Of a stretch of 64,000 nucleotides of DNA, positions 7,916 to 16,730 are shown one piece after another (the first letter of the stretch is position 1; each line of letters begins with the position of its first letter). The DNA comes from JAIYDJ01 sp031400505 (GTDB taxonomy: Bacteria > Pseudomonadota > Alphaproteobacteria > Rhodobacterales > Rhodobacteraceae): NCBI GenBank assembly GCA_031400505.1, contig JANNPZ010000033.1, forward strand, positions 1 through 64,000, given 5' to 3'. Under the pieces are notes generated by a model, which had not been told where the DNA came from, ran no database searches, and saw nothing but the letters and a program-made list of their open reading frames with translations. The position numbers and the translations under genes were made by a program.

Positions 7916-9784
7916 TTACCCCATCCGCCGCAAGCCCGCCTTGGCCCGTTTGCGCGCATCCACTTCGAACAGTCCCGCCAATTGTTCCGTCATCGCCCCG
8001 GCCAATTGCTCGACATCGGTGATCGTCACCGCGCGCGGGTAGTACCGCGTCACATCATGCCCGATCCCGATCGCGATCAACTCTACCGCGCGACGACGTT
8101 CTACCATCGCGATCACATCACGCAGATGTTTCTCCAGAAAGTTGGCAGGGTTGACCGACAATGTGCTGTCATCGACCGGCGCCCCATCCGAGATTACCAT
8201 CAAGATCCGTCGCGCCTCGGGCCGGGCCATCATCCGCCGATGCGCCCATTCCAGCGCCTCGCCGTCGATGTTTTCCTTCAGCAGACCTTCCTTCATCATC
8301 AGTCCCAAATTTGATCGCGCCCGCCGCCATGGCGCATCGGCCGCCTTGTAGATGATATGCCGCAAGTCATTCAGCCGCCCCGGTTGCTGTGGCCGTCCCG
8401 CCGCCAACCAGCGTTCGCGCGACTGTCCGCCCTTCCAGGCGCGGGTGGTAAACCCCAGGATCTCGACCTTGACCGAACAACGCTCCAGCGTCCGGGCCAG
8501 CACGTCAGCACAGATCGCTGCAATGCTGATGGGGCGTCCGCGCATTGACCCCGAGTTATCCAGCAACAGCGTCACGCAGGTATCGCGAAACTCGGTGTCC
8601 TTTTCCTGCTTGAACAACAAGGGCGTGGTCGGGTTGGCCACAACCCGTGCCAGACGCCCGGCATCCAGCATGCCTTCCTCCAGATCGAAGTCCCAACTGC
8701 GGTTCTGCTGTGCCTGAAGGCGGCGTTGCAATTTGTTGGCCAGCCGCGACACCGCCCCTTTCAACGGTTCAAGTTGCTGATCCAGATAGGCGCGAAGCCT
8801 TTCCAATTCCGCAGACTCCGCCAGATCCTCGGCGCGAATTTCCTCATCGAAATCGGTGGTATAGACGGTGTAGTTCGGATCGGCGTCGGAATAGGGGGCA
8901 GGTGCCGGGGGCTCCAGCGGGGCCTCGCCCTCGGGCAGTTCGGCCTCGTCGCCCTGCTCCATATCGGCGCTGTCTTCCATGGTGACTTGCGCCTGGGACT
9001 GGTCCTGCTGGTCCTCTTGCGATTGCTCGGGCGAGGCTTCGCTGTCCTCGCTGTCTTGCTCCTCGTCACCGGCGCTGTCGGGCTGGTCCTGGTCTTCTTC
9101 CGCCTCGCCCTCGGCATCCTCGGGGTCTTGTTGATCAGGGTCGTCTCCCAGTTGATCACCATACCCAAGATCGGCGATCACCTTGCGGGTCAGCCGGGCA
9201 AAGGCCGCCTGATCGGCCAGCGCGTCGCCGACCCCGTCCAGACTGCCACCGGCCTGCTCTTCGATGAACCCGCGCCATAACTCCATCACATTGGCGGCCC
9301 CGCGCGGCATGTCGCGCCCTGTGGCGAGGTGCCGCACCAGATACCCCGCCGCCACCGACAAAGGCGCATCTGCCGACTGGGTAATCTGGGAGTATCCCTT
9401 GCGATCGGCCTCATGCGCGATTTTGGCGTCGATGTTGCCGGCAGTGCCGGGCATGGCGCGCGCACCGACCGCCTCGCAGCGGGCGGTTTCCATCGCGTCA
9501 TAGATTTCGCGCGCGAGCGGCCCGGTGGGCGCATAGCGGGATGCCACCGCCTCGTCATGAAACTTGCGGCGCAGCGCAAAGGCATCCGCCGTGCCGCGCG
9601 CCAGCAGAACCTCGTCGCGGGTCATCCGGCGGCTGACCTGGGGCAGGCGCATGCCGTCCTTGGTCATGCCCGCCGGATCGACCGAGTAGCTGACCGTCAG
9701 GTCCGGGTCATCGGCCATGGTGCGCGTGGCATCGGCCAGCGCCTTCTTGAACGGATCGGCGGGATTGTCGGTCGGTTTGCTCAT
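7916..9784 (-). CDS. cobT: Aerobic cobaltochelatase subunit CobT
   Basis: CobT forms, with CobS and CobN, the ATP-dependent complex that inserts cobalt into hydrogenobyrinate a,c-diamide in aerobic B12 synthesis. The 622-aa product has a helical N-terminal half, a strongly acidic Glu/Asp/Gln-rich linker at roughly residues 235-320, and a C-terminal von Willebrand A domain with the metal-ion site DNSGSMRG. ATG 9784 (MSKPTDNPADPF) was preferred to the longer frame because the family begins here. The cobS gene lies on the same strand about 1.2 kb further right, with an oppositely oriented reductase gene between them. Confidence 0.93.
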   Translation of the reverse strand: MSKPTDNPADPFKKALADATRTMADDPDLTVSYSVDPAGMTKDGMRLPQVSRRMTRDEVLLARGTADAFALRRKFHDEAVASRYAPTGPLAREIYDAMETARCEAVGARAMPGTAGNIDAKIAHEADRKGYSQITQSADAPLSVAAGYLVRHLATGRDMPRGAANVMELWRGFIEEQAGGSLDGVGDALADQAAFARLTRKVIADLGYGDQLGDDPDQQDPEDAEGEAEEDQDQPDSAGDEEQDSEDSEASPEQSQEDQQDQSQAQVTMEDSADMEQGDEAELPEGEAPLEPPAPAPYSDADPNYTVYTTDFDEEIRAEDLAESAELERLRAYLDQQLEPLKGAVSRLANKLQRRLQAQQNRSWDFDLEEGMLDAGRLARVVANPTTPLLFKQEKDTEFRDTCVTLLLDNSGSMRGRPISIAAICADVLARTLERCSVKVEILGFTTRAWKGGQSRERWLAAGRPQQPGRLNDLRHIIYKAADAPWRRARSNLGLMMKEGLLKENIDGEALEWAHRRMMARPEARRILMVISDGAPVDDSTLSVNPANFLEKHLRDVIAMVERRRAVELIAIGIGHDVTRYYPRAVTITDVEQLAGAMTEQLAGLFEVDARKRAKAGLRRMG

Positions 9785-9961
9785 GGTCCCAGATAAAGCA
9801 TCCCGACCGGGGCGGGGCAAGACCCGAGGCAGCAGCCCGCCGCGTTTCTTCGAGGCCCTTTGTGCAGAATTGCACAACCTCTGTCCTGATCTGCGGAATT
9901 GCGACATTCGGAAATTGGGCCATTTTTCCCGTATCGAATGTCACTCTGAAAGGATGCCAAC

Positions 9962-10549
9962 ATGACCACCATACCGAAAATCGCCCTGATCATAGGGTCC
10001 ACCCGCAAAAGCCGTTTCGCCGATGTTCCGGCGCAATGGATGCTAAAACAGGCGCAGGCCCGCACCGACATGACGGTGGAACCGGTCGATCTGCGCGACT
10101 TCGACCTGCCGCTGTTTGACGAGATGGCGTCGAACCTGTGGATGCCGTCCTCGGATCCGCGTGCGGTGGCCTGGCAGAACAAGCTGGCCGAGTTTGACGG
10201 CTACATTTTTGTGGTCGCCGAATACAACCGCTCGATCACCGGGGCGCTGAAGAACGCGCTGGATCAGGCCTACAAGGAATGGGCCAAAAAGCCGTTCACC
10301 GCGATGGCCTATGGCTCGGTCGGCGGCACCCGCGCGCTGGAGCATCTGCGCCTGATCGGGATCGAGTTGCAGATGGTCCCGACCCGCAACGCGGTGCATC
10401 TGGGGATGGGCGATTTCTTCAAGGTGCATCCGGGCATGGGCGGTTCGGGCAATGTGGCGGATGTCGAGGCCAACCTGCTGCCCGCCGCCAAGGCGTCGCT
10501 CGATGATCTGGTGTGGTGGGCGAAGGCCACGATGGCGGCGAAGGTGTAA
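9962..10549 (+). CDS. NAD(P)H-dependent FMN reductase family protein
   Basis: A 195-aa flavodoxin-fold oxidoreductase. The N-terminal IGSTRKSRFADVPAQW binds the FMN phosphate. VVAEYNRSITGALKNALD is the family's second flavin-contact motif, and YGSVGGTRALEHLR is the third. Such enzymes reduce FMN, quinones or azo compounds; the substrate cannot be deduced. An AGGA ribosome site precedes ATG 9962. It is divergent from cobT and convergent with the secreted protein that follows. It is tempting to link it to cob(II)yrinate reduction because of its place between cobT and cobS, but that is speculation. Confidence 0.85.
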   Translation: MTTIPKIALIIGSTRKSRFADVPAQWMLKQAQARTDMTVEPVDLRDFDLPLFDEMASNLWMPSSDPRAVAWQNKLAEFDGYIFVVAEYNRSITGALKNALDQAYKEWAKKPFTAMAYGSVGGTRALEHLRLIGIELQMVPTRNAVHLGMGDFFKVHPGMGGSGNVADVEANLLPAAKASLDDLVWWAKATMAAKV

Positions 10550-10609
10550 ACCAAGCGTCGCTGCGGCCTTGTCCAAGAGGGCGGGGCCGCAGCCCACCGG
10601 GCCGAAACG

Positions 10610-11005
10610 TCAGGGCCTGCCTGACAGTGCCATCTTCTCGTCGCAATGGACAAAGACTTCGGCGATCCAGGTCTTCGCGTAATCCCGGTCTTTCCGGAAG
10701 TCAAAAGTAAAGGCGCGCGCCTTTCGCACCACCTTGCGCTCCATTGCTTCAAGCTCGGCGAAAGTCATTCTGCGGGGGCCTTCATGCTCTGTCACCAGAA
10801 GACCGGCTGCGGTTTGGGTGGCCCAGGAAATGTCCTTTTCCAGCAGCAACATGGAGCGCCCTTTTGGCAGCAGGGACGCATCAAGCGCACCCTTGTAGAA
10901 GGCCGCACATTGAAAGTAGTTGTCCGACAACTCCAATATGCTGTCGTCGGCCGCCTCGGAAGCGCTGACGCCGAGGGCCACCAAAAGGCACAGCAGCCGT
11001 TTCAC
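10610..11005 (-). CDS. Small secreted hypothetical protein
   Basis: The 131-aa product starts at GTG 11005, overlapping the cobS TGA (GTGA), which argues for coupling and against the longer upstream frame. VKRLLCLLVALGVSASEA is a Sec signal peptide with cleavage before ADD. The mature part has two Cys (CAAFY and VFHCDEK) and a charged helix EAMERKVVRKARAF. No family is recognised. It is probably cotranscribed with cobS, although periplasmic. Confidence 0.7.
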   Translation of the reverse strand: MKRLLCLLVALGVSASEAADDSILELSDNYFQCAAFYKGALDASLLPKGRSMLLLEKDISWATQTAAGLLVTEHEGPRRMTFAELEAMERKVVRKARAFTFDFRKDRDYAKTWIAEVFVHCDEKMALSGRP

Positions 11006-11976
11006 CGCATCGCCATGCTTGCCGCCGATTCCGGCAGTTCTTCTGCAAAACACCGCTGATAGAACTCGGCGACGGTGCTTCGCTCCAGCTCGTCGCATTT
11101 GTTCAGGAACGACAGGCGGAACGCATAGCCCACGTTGCGGAAGATCTCTGCGTTCTCGGCCCAGTTCAGAACGGTGCGCGGCGACATCACGGTGGAAAGG
11201 TCGCCGTTCATGAAGGCAGTGCGGGTCAGGTCGGCGACGGTGACCATCTGGCTGATCGTCTTGCGCCCGCCCGCCGTGTTGTAGTGCGGACGTTTGGCCA
11301 GCACGATGGCGGCCTCGACGTCGTGCGACAGATAGTTCAGCGTGGCGACAAGGCTCCAGCGGTCCATCTGCGCCTGGTTGATCTGCTGGGTTCCGTGATA
11401 GAGGCCGGTCGTGTCGCCCAGACCGACCGTGTTTGCCGTGGCAAACAGCCGGAAACTGGGATGCGGAGTGATGATCTCGTTCTGGTCCATCAAGGTCAGC
11501 TTGCCGTCATGTTCCAGCACGCGCTGGATCACAAACATCACGTCTGCGCGGCCTGCGTCATATTCGTCGAACACGATGGCAACCGGGTTGCGCAGGGCCC
11601 AGGGCAAGATGCCTTCGTGGAATTCGGTCACCTGCTTGCCGTCGCGCAGCTTTATCGCGTCCTTGCCGATCAAGTCGATCCGGCTGATGTGGCTGTCAAG
11701 GTTGACCCGCACGGTCGGCCAGTTCAGCCGCGCGCCGATCTGTTCGATATGGGTCGATTTGCCGGTGCCGTGATACCCTTGGATCATGACGCGGCGGTTG
11801 TAGGCGAAGCCTGCCAGGATGGCGAGGCTGGTGTCGGGGTCGAACTTGTAGGTCGGATCAATCACCGGCACCCGGTCGGTAGGCTCGGCAAAGGCCTTGA
11901 CCTTCATGTCGGTATCGATCCCGAAAACCTCGCGCACAGAGACTTCTTCGGTGGGTTTCATGACCGTATCCAGCAT
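11002..11976 (-). CDS. cobS: Aerobic cobaltochelatase subunit CobS
   Basis: The AAA+ ATPase ring subunit of the cobaltochelatase. The 324-aa length matches the family. Walker A is GYHGTGKS (residues 67-74), Walker B is IVFDEYD (Asp137/Glu138), and sensor-region NTVGLGDTTGLYHGTQQINQ follows. The C-terminus YQRCFAEELPESAA is typical of CobS. With cobT in the same window and B12-dependent methyl transfer genes 3-9 kb away, aerobic cobalamin synthesis is indicated; cobN is not in the window. Confidence 0.95.
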   Translation of the reverse strand: MLDTVMKPTEEVSVREVFGIDTDMKVKAFAEPTDRVPVIDPTYKFDPDTSLAILAGFAYNRRVMIQGYHGTGKSTHIEQIGARLNWPTVRVNLDSHISRIDLIGKDAIKLRDGKQVTEFHEGILPWALRNPVAIVFDEYDAGRADVMFVIQRVLEHDGKLTLMDQNEIITPHPSFRLFATANTVGLGDTTGLYHGTQQINQAQMDRWSLVATLNYLSHDVEAAIVLAKRPHYNTAGGRKTISQMVTVADLTRTAFMNGDLSTVMSPRTVLNWAENAEIFRNVGYAFRLSFLNKCDELERSTVAEFYQRCFAEELPESAASMAMR

Positions 11977-12093
11977 TCAGCAGCCTATGTCCAAAGGCAG
12001 GCCAGCGCCTGCGGTTTCACACCGAGTAGTGTAACATATCGCCCCCGCCCGCAAGGGGAAGGGGAGAGTCTTGGTCTCGCGGGAACCCGCAGC

Positions 12094-12447
12094 CTAGCGC
12101 AGCGCCGCCGTCGCGATGACCTCGACCAGGTAGGCGGGTGCCGCAAGCTTTGCCTCGCCGGTGGCGCGGGCAGGGGTGTGGCCCTGCGGCACCCAAGCGT
12201 CCCAAACGGCATTCATCGCCGGGAAATCTGCCATATCCGCCAGCCAGATCTGCGCCGACAGAATGCGGGTCTTGTCGGTGCCTGCCTCGGTCAGGATGCG
12301 GTCAACCTCGGCCAGACAGGTGGCGGTCTGCGCGCTGACCGTGTCGCCGGGAGTGCCGACTTGGCCGGCAACCCAGATGATGCCGTTGTAAACCACACCT
12401 TCGGACATGCGGGGTCCGGTTCCGATGCGGGTGATGTCAGAGTTCAT
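12094..12447 (-). CDS. RidA/YjgF family protein
   Basis: A 117-aa RidA-fold protein. Family members hydrolyse reactive enamine/imine intermediates or act in related deaminations. Landmarks are RMSEGVVYNGIIWVAGQVG, LAEVDRILTEAGTDKTRILSAQIWLAD and WVPQGHTPARATGEAKLAAP, with the conserved Arg before the Cys-free C-terminal strand. ATG 12447 has AGGATCCTT upstream. It lies 60 bases downstream of tRNA-Gly on the same strand. Confidence 0.88.
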   Translation of the reverse strand: MNSDITRIGTGPRMSEGVVYNGIIWVAGQVGTPGDTVSAQTATCLAEVDRILTEAGTDKTRILSAQIWLADMADFPAMNAVWDAWVPQGHTPARATGEAKLAAPAYLVEVIATAALR

Positions 12448-12506
12448 TGAAGGATCCTTTCCAGTGTCAGGCACGCTGCTAGCGCAAGTTATGCCAAAGG
12501 GAAAGC

Positions 12507-12580
12507 TGGAGCGGGTGAAGGGAATCGAACCCTCGTATTCAGCTTGGGAAGCTGCTGCTCTGCCATTGAGCTACACCCGC
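12507..12580 (-). tRNA. tRNA-Gly (CCC)
   Basis: The minus strand gives a 74-nt tRNA with encoded CCA. The acceptor GCGGGTG pairs with the CACCCGC side, the D-arm contains AGCTCAATGGCAGAGC, the anticodon loop is TTCCCAA (CCC), and the T-arm contains GGTTCGATTCC. It closely resembles the enterobacterial glyU-type tRNA. Confidence 0.95.
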
Positions 12581-12665
12581 GTTGCGATGTCAGGTAAGCG
12601 AGGCGACAGGCGGCGTCAAGCAGGGGCTGCAATCGGCCGCCAAAACAGCGCTGATCAAACGCAAA

Positions 12666-12689
12666 CCCCCCAGGGCGAAACCTGGGGGG
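12666..12689 (-). terminator. Hairpin terminator between fasciclin gene and tRNA-Gly
   Basis: CCCCCCAGG, a six-base loop and CCTGGGGGG form a perfect 9-bp stem. On the minus strand it is followed by TTTGCGTTT. It lies about 106 bases beyond the fasciclin gene stop and would end the leftward operon before the tRNA. Confidence 0.7.
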
Positions 12690-12795
12690 CTTGGTTCGGC
12701 ATCCGTCATCTTGGGGACAAGTTGCGTCAGATGCCTTGCCGCAGGATAGCCAGAACGCGGCCGTGACCTTGCCGCGCCTGACCGTCGCGGGTGCT

Positions 12796-13383
12796 TCAGG
12801 ACTTCGGCAGCATCACGGTGTCGATCACATGGATCACGCCGTTCGACTGTTTCACGTCTGCGATGGTGACGGTTGCAACATTGCCCATCTCGTCGGTCAG
12901 CTTGATCGCGTCGCCTTCATAGGTCGCCTGCAGAATGCAGCCGCCCAGCGTCGGGACAGGATGGGTGCCTTTGTCATCCTTGATCATGCCTTGCAGGGCT
13001 TCGGCCATCACATCCTTGCCGACGACGTGGCAGGTCAGGATCTTGACCAGCGTGTCCTTGTTTTCGGGTTTTACCAGAGTTTCAACAGTGCCCTCGGGAA
13101 GTTTTGCGAAAGCGTCGTTGGTCGGGGCGAACACGGTGAACGGGCCAGCGCCCTGCAGCGTCTCGACCAGGCCCACAGCCTGAACGGCGGCCACCAGGGT
13201 GGTGTGATCCGCCGAATTGACGGCGTTCTCAACGATGTTCAGGGTGTCGAGCATTTCTGCGCCGCCAACGATCGGATTTTTGGCGTGGCCATCGGCAAAG
13301 GCAGTGGCAGTGGACAGCGCGAGGATCGCGACGGACAAAGTGAGTTTCGTGAAGCTGCTCCTGGGAATCCGCGGCGGGTCCAT
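12796..13383 (-). CDS. Secreted fasciclin (FAS1) domain protein
   Basis: A 195-aa exported protein with one FAS1 domain. The signal peptide has hydrophobic core LTLSVAILALSTATAFA with cleavage before DGH. FAS1 landmarks are GPFTVFAPTNDAFAKLP (H1), ILTCHVVG, and SNGVIHVIDTVMLP (H2). FAS1 proteins mediate adhesion or bind small ligands. The start is uncertain: ATG 13383 gives a sensible n-region, but a shorter TTG start is possible. It sits downstream of an anti-sigma/ECF pair, a layout also seen for mycobacterial SigK-RskA and the FAS1 antigens, so it may be a target of that sigma factor. Confidence 0.85.
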   Translation of the reverse strand: MDPPRIPRSSFTKLTLSVAILALSTATAFADGHAKNPIVGGAEMLDTLNIVENAVNSADHTTLVAAVQAVGLVETLQGAGPFTVFAPTNDAFAKLPEGTVETLVKPENKDTLVKILTCHVVGKDVMAEALQGMIKDDKGTHPVPTLGGCILQATYEGDAIKLTDEMGNVATVTIADVKQSNGVIHVIDTVMLPKS

Positions 13384-13467
13384 CCCGCCGCACACAGCAC
13401 AAACGCAGGAAGTGGTGCAGAAGTTTCGCAAGACGGCGCGTCTTGATCCACAATCGCAAAGACTTGA

Positions 13468-14124
13468 TCAGCCGCCGATGATGCGTGCCAGAATGACCGG
13501 ACCAGAGGGCATGACGCGCGGAGTGCCGCCCGTTGGCTCCAAAGAGACGGTTAGCGCCCAAAGCGATGTCGGAGGCTTGTAGGCCGCGCGCAGCGGCGCT
13601 TCTTCGAGCAGACCCAGCGAAACCGGAGCCTCGCCCGATACGATCAACCACAACTCGTGTACCTTGCCTTCCGGGGCAGAATTGCCGGCGATCCGGGTGA
13701 CAAGCAGGGTATCGCTGTCTGCACGCACTTCATAGGTGACATCGGCAGAGGCAAGCGTCGTCAGAACCGGGGCCAACGGCGCCCGGGCAGGTACCGCGAT
13801 CAAAACCACGGCAATTGCAAATGCCGCCGCGATTGCTGCCCCGGCCGCAATACCGAACCAGGCGAACCGCTTGCGCGGAACCGCGATGGGTTTGGGAAAC
13901 AGACGCGCCTCGATCTGGTGCAGAAGGTTTGGCGCGGGCTCTTCGGCATATTCGTCGTTCAACCTGGCCAGACGGACTTCCCATTCGCCAACCTGTGCGG
14001 CAAAGACCGCATCGTGTTTGATCCGCCGTTCAAGAACTGCGCGTGTTTCGGCATCCTGCACACCCAACACATATTCGGCGGCAGTCAGGTCCTCGTCTTG
14101 TGACGGGGCAGGGGTGCTGGTCAT
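13468..14124 (-). CDS. RskA-like anti-sigma factor
   Basis: The 218-aa product has a cytoplasmic N-terminal sigma-binding region (DLTAAEYVLGVQDAETRAVLERR, typical of RskA/ChrR-like anti-sigma factors). One membrane helix follows at about residues 85-110 (FGIAAGAAIAAAFAIAVVLI). The periplasmic RskA C-terminal domain contains GKVHELWLIVSGEAPVSLGLL and VSLEPTGGTP. ATG 14124 overlaps the ECF sigma stop (ATGA), so the two are translationally coupled, as expected for a sigma/anti-sigma pair. It probably holds the sigma factor at the inner membrane. Confidence 0.88.
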   Translation of the reverse strand: MTSTPAPSQDEDLTAAEYVLGVQDAETRAVLERRIKHDAVFAAQVGEWEVRLARLNDEYAEEPAPNLLHQIEARLFPKPIAVPRKRFAWFGIAAGAAIAAAFAIAVVLIAVPARAPLAPVLTTLASADVTYEVRADSDTLLVTRIAGNSAPEGKVHELWLIVSGEAPVSLGLLEEAPLRAAYKPPTSLWALTVSLEPTGGTPRVMPSGPVILARIIGG

Positions 14125-14663
14125 TTGTCCAGACACTCCTTCAGGCTGATCAGACCACGGCGCAACCACGTCCGCATCGTGTTCAACGGCACCTTGTGCC
14201 GGTCGGCCAGTGCGACATAGCTCAGCCCTGACAGGTAGGCCCCGCGCACGGCATCGGCCTTTGAAGGCTCCAGCTGGTCAAAGCAGTCTTCCACGCGCCG
14301 CGCTTCGCCCAGGGCGATCAGTCGGCGTTCTGCGGTAGGCGTCTGATCAACCATGGCTTCGGCGGCACGTTCCGGGGCTTGTTCCTCGCTGCGACGGCGC
14401 AGCCTGTCCAGCGCAAGGTTGCGCGCCACAGCAATCATCCATGTCATCCCGCCCCCCTTGGCCGGATCATAGCGACCTGAGCGCAGCCAAACACGTATGT
14501 AAACCTCCTGCAATGCGTCTTCCGCTGAGGCGCGGTCACGAAGCATACGGATCATAACGCCCATGAGTTTCGCAGAAGTTGCCGAATAGACATCGGCGAA
14601 CGCTGCGCGGTCTTGCGCGGCGACTCGTATCAGAAGTTCTGCGATCGGATCAGCTTCAACCAT
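14121..14663 (-). CDS. ECF-family RNA polymerase sigma factor
   Basis: A 180-aa group IV sigma factor. Region 2 (MGVMIRMLRDRASAEDALQE, then MTWMIAVARNLALDRLRR) recognises the -10 element. Region 4 (GLSYVALADRHKVPLNTMRT, then WLRRGLISLKECL) recognises the -35 element. It is coupled to the RskA-like anti-sigma gene. Its start is only 30 bases after the stop of the corrinoid-reactivation gene, so it may be read partly from that operon; no ECF-type promoter was identified by eye. Confidence 0.92.
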   Translation of the reverse strand: MVEADPIAELLIRVAAQDRAAFADVYSATSAKLMGVMIRMLRDRASAEDALQEVYIRVWLRSGRYDPAKGGGMTWMIAVARNLALDRLRRRSEEQAPERAAEAMVDQTPTAERRLIALGEARRVEDCFDQLEPSKADAVRGAYLSGLSYVALADRHKVPLNTMRTWLRRGLISLKECLDK

Positions 14664-14693
14664 GCGGTTGCGTCGCAGGCGTTTTGCCGCCTG

Positions 14694-16730
14694 TCAACCC
14701 CTGCGCCGACGCCCGCCCGCCCCGCCAGACCCCGATGTGTTGAAGCTGACATCGGGCAAAGTGACGATGCTCAGCAGGTTCGGAAAAGGATCCGTTGCAT
14801 GCGGTATCGCATTGGCATTGACGAAATGTTCCTGAAAACGCGGCTCGATAGCGGTTTCGACCTTGTGGATGTGGTGAACGGTTTCCTCGATCTGATTGCG
14901 CGCGGCAACCGAACACAGGGCGATCCGCGCCCCGGTTCCCGCAGCGTTGCCCGCGCTGGTAACATGATCGAGAGGTGCGTCGGGGATCATCCCCAACACC
15001 ATCGCATGCTTGGGGCTGATATGTGCGCCGAAGGCCCCCGCCAGCGTGACCCGCTCGACATGATCCACCCCCATCTCGTCCATCAGCAACCGCGCTCCGG
15101 CATAAAGCGCGGATTTCGCCAGCTGGATCGCCCGGATATCGCCTTGGGTGACCAGAATGCGCGGCCCGCCGGTCGCACTGCCGTCATGCAAGAGGTATCC
15201 ATGCACCCGGCCCTCCTGGATCATCCGTGCCGTGCCGGTCTGTTCGGCAGAACCCACAAGGCCGCCTGGATCGACCAGACCTGCCAGCCGCATCTCGGCC
15301 ACCGCCTCGATGATGCCCGATCCGCAGATGCCGGTGATGCCGCTGGTCGCGGTGGCTTCGGCAAAGCCTGCCTCGGTGGACCACAGGTCGGACCCGATCA
15401 CCTTGAAGCGCGGCTCTTTGGTGACGGGGTCGATTTCGACCCGCTCGATGGCGCCGGGGGCGGCACGCTGACCGCTGCTGATCTGCGCGCCCTCAAAGGC
15501 CGGGCCGGTCGGGCTGGAGCATGCGAGCACGCGGGTTTCATTGCCTAGCAGCAACTCGGCATTGGTGCCGACATCGACGATCAGAACCATGTCCTTCGAC
15601 TTGCCGGGTTCTTCCGACAAAGCAACCGCCGCGCAATCCGCCCCCACATGCCCCGCGATGCAGGGCAGAACATAGACCCGCGCCACCGAGTTGAGGTTGC
15701 TCAGGTCCAGATCGCGCGCATCCAGCGACAGGCTCGCGGAATGGGCCAGCGCGAACGGCGCCTGCCCGAGTTCGACCGGATCGATCCCCAGCAGCAAATG
15801 GTGCATCACCGGGTTGCACACGAACACCGCCTCGTAGATCGCGGTCGGCTCCACCCCGGCCTCCGCGGCAATCGAGGCCGCCAGCGCGTTGATCGCCTCG
15901 CGCACCGCACGGGTCATTTCCACATCGCCGCCGGGGTTCATCATCGCATAGCTGACGCGGCTCATCAGGTCTTCGCCAAAGCGGATCTGCGGGTTCATCA
16001 GACCGGACGACGCCAGGACCCGCCCGTCGCCAAGGTCGCACAGATGCGCCGCGATGGTGGTCGATCCAAGGTCGATGGCAAGGCCGTAAAGCCGCCCTTC
16101 ATAGAACCCCGGCCAGATGTCCAGAATGCGCGGGGCCTCGTCGTGGTTGCCCTTGTGCAGCGCCACCGTCACAGCCCATTGCCCCTTGCGCAACACCGGC
16201 TGCAGGCGGCGGAGGATGGCCAGATCGGCACGCACGCCCTTGACCTGCCATTGCGCGTCCAGCGCCTGCGCCAAGCGCTCGAAATCGCCTGACGGCTCGT
16301 GCATGTCAGGCTCGGCTACTTCGACGTATAAAAGCCGGGTCGCCGGGTCCATGACCATGTCGCGCATCGTGGCCGATTTGCGGATCACCTGCTTGTGGAC
16401 CTGAGATTCTGGCGGCACGTCGATGACCACATCGCCCATGACTTTCGCCTGACAGCCCAGACGGCGGCCATCCAGCATCCCGCGCTTGGATCTATAGCGT
16501 TCCTCGACCGAATTCCATTCGGTAAGGGCACCCTCATGCACCGTGACGCCATGCTTGGAAAACTCGCCATAGCCCGGGCTGATCTGGCATTTCGAACAGA
16601 TGCCCCGCCCACCGCAGACCGAGTCAAGATCGACCCCCAACTGACGCGCTGCCGTCAGGATCGGGGTGCCATGGGCAAAACGTCCGCGCTTGCCCGAAGG
16701 CGTAAAGATCACCAATGCATCGTCGGTCAC
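14694..16730 (-). CDS. Corrinoid-protein reductive activase (RamA/RACo-like ASKHA protein)
   Basis: A 678-aa protein expected to use ATP and a low-potential electron to reactivate Co(II) corrinoid bound to a methyl-transfer protein. The N-terminus is a 2Fe-2S ferredoxin domain with Cys39, Cys45, Cys48 and Cys93 (CGGRGICSKC...LGC). The C-terminal two-thirds is an ASKHA ATPase fold with AIDLGSTTIAAHL, VDVGTNAELLLG and ITGICGSGIIEAVAEM. It starts at GTG 16730 overlapping the ltrA stop. In Roseobacter relatives, such a protein next to a pterin-binding methyltransferase has been reported as the reactivation factor of a split B12-dependent methionine synthase; the gene order here fits. Confidence 0.85.
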   Translation of the reverse strand: MTDDALVIFTPSGKRGRFAHGTPILTAARQLGVDLDSVCGGRGICSKCQISPGYGEFSKHGVTVHEGALTEWNSVEERYRSKRGMLDGRRLGCQAKVMGDVVIDVPPESQVHKQVIRKSATMRDMVMDPATRLLYVEVAEPDMHEPSGDFERLAQALDAQWQVKGVRADLAILRRLQPVLRKGQWAVTVALHKGNHDEAPRILDIWPGFYEGRLYGLAIDLGSTTIAAHLCDLGDGRVLASSGLMNPQIRFGEDLMSRVSYAMMNPGGDVEMTRAVREAINALAASIAAEAGVEPTAIYEAVFVCNPVMHHLLLGIDPVELGQAPFALAHSASLSLDARDLDLSNLNSVARVYVLPCIAGHVGADCAAVALSEEPGKSKDMVLIVDVGTNAELLLGNETRVLACSSPTGPAFEGAQISSGQRAAPGAIERVEIDPVTKEPRFKVIGSDLWSTEAGFAEATATSGITGICGSGIIEAVAEMRLAGLVDPGGLVGSAEQTGTARMIQEGRVHGYLLHDGSATGGPRILVTQGDIRAIQLAKSALYAGARLLMDEMGVDHVERVTLAGAFGAHISPKHAMVLGMIPDAPLDHVTSAGNAAGTGARIALCSVAARNQIEETVHHIHKVETAIEPRFQEHFVNANAIPHATDPFPNLLSIVTLPDVSFNTSGSGGAGGRRRRG

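Noticed and set aside
6397..8022. 541-aa plus-strand open frame across the Xaa-Pro aminopeptidase gene
   Set aside because: It is antisense to a gene with all five metal ligands, has Arg/Gln/His-rich shadow composition and no ribosome site.
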